NCBI RefSeq assembly: GCF_900157385.1
Contig: NZ_LT717700.1
Coordinates: forward strand, 705,818-769,817
Length of the DNA: 64,000 bases
Direction of reading: 5' to 3'
DNA from: Mycobacterium terramassiliense
Lineage (GTDB): Bacteria > Actinomycetota > Actinomycetes > Mycobacteriales > Mycobacteriaceae
Under the pieces are notes generated by a model. The model did not search any database. It saw nothing but the letters and a program-made list of their open reading frames with translations, and was not told where the DNA came from. Positions 64,000-64,000 of the stretch are shown piece by piece. Each line of letters opens with the position of its first letter. The stretch's first letter is position 1. The position numbers and the translations under genes are program-made.

Positions 64000-64000
64000 C

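Overview
The window is a high-GC (roughly two-thirds G+C) stretch of a slow-growing Mycobacterium chromosome, not M. tuberculosis itself. The assignment rests on two PE-family genes with ESX-type YxxxE signals, a mycofactocin (mft) cluster, the sigL-rslA pair, a 13E12-type HNH gene, F420/LLM and TIGR00027 methyltransferase families, and a gene order that runs in reverse but is largely colinear with M. tuberculosis Rv0752c (fadE9) to Rv0693 (mftC). No rRNA, tRNA, CRISPR array or insertion sequence was recognised.

Layout. 1-1.1 kb: end of a valine-catabolic acyl-CoA dehydrogenase and mmsB. 1.1-10.8 kb, minus strand: secY-adk-map-sigL-rslA, then a four-gene block absent from the M. tuberculosis order (thiamine-diphosphate enzyme, SRPBCC/cyclase-like protein, KAS III-like protein, HisC-like aminotransferase), then MarR and DinB-like genes (Rv0737/Rv0738 counterparts). 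10.9-12.8 kb: two TIGR00027 methyltransferases. 12.8-17.4 kb: GNAT, FGGY kinase, D-2-hydroxyacid dehydrogenase, fuculose-phosphate aldolase and a metallo-beta-lactamase-fold hydrolase. 17.4-25.5 kb: an accessory stretch of SDR/TetR, AraC, methyltransferase, P450/TetR, DapB-like dehydrogenase, zinc alcohol dehydrogenase and SDR. 25.5-28.3 kb: three more TIGR00027 methyltransferases. 28.3-31.1 kb: sppA and an LLM oxidoreductase. 31.1-35.2 kb: the spc ribosomal operon (rplN to rplO). 35.3-48.3 kb: an accessory interval with a DinB-like gene, a Cys-repeat secreted protein, a frameshifted PE_PGRS gene, an HNH gene, four DUF4436 membrane proteins, a formylglycine-generating enzyme, a PstS lipoprotein, another lipoprotein and an arylsulfatase. 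48.4-53.9 kb: the S10 ribosomal operon (rpsJ to rpsQ). 54.3-58.4 kb: a TetR/MFS efflux pair, an 845-bp gap and a second PE gene. 58.4-64 kb: mftG, mftF, mftE, mftD and the end of mftC.

Most notable observation: the four-gene block downstream of rslA has its own SigL-type promoter (TGAACT-N16-CGTGTT) ending just before the ATG, with the same spacing as the putative autoregulatory promoter before sigL (TGAACT-N16-CGTTTC). The gene content (ThDP carboligase/decarboxylase, cyclase-like protein, KAS III-like enzyme lacking its catalytic His, aminotransferase) looks like a compact, stress-sigma-controlled pathway for a small amino-ketone or acyl-amine type metabolite. Its product is unknown, and the pathway proposal is inference from gene content.
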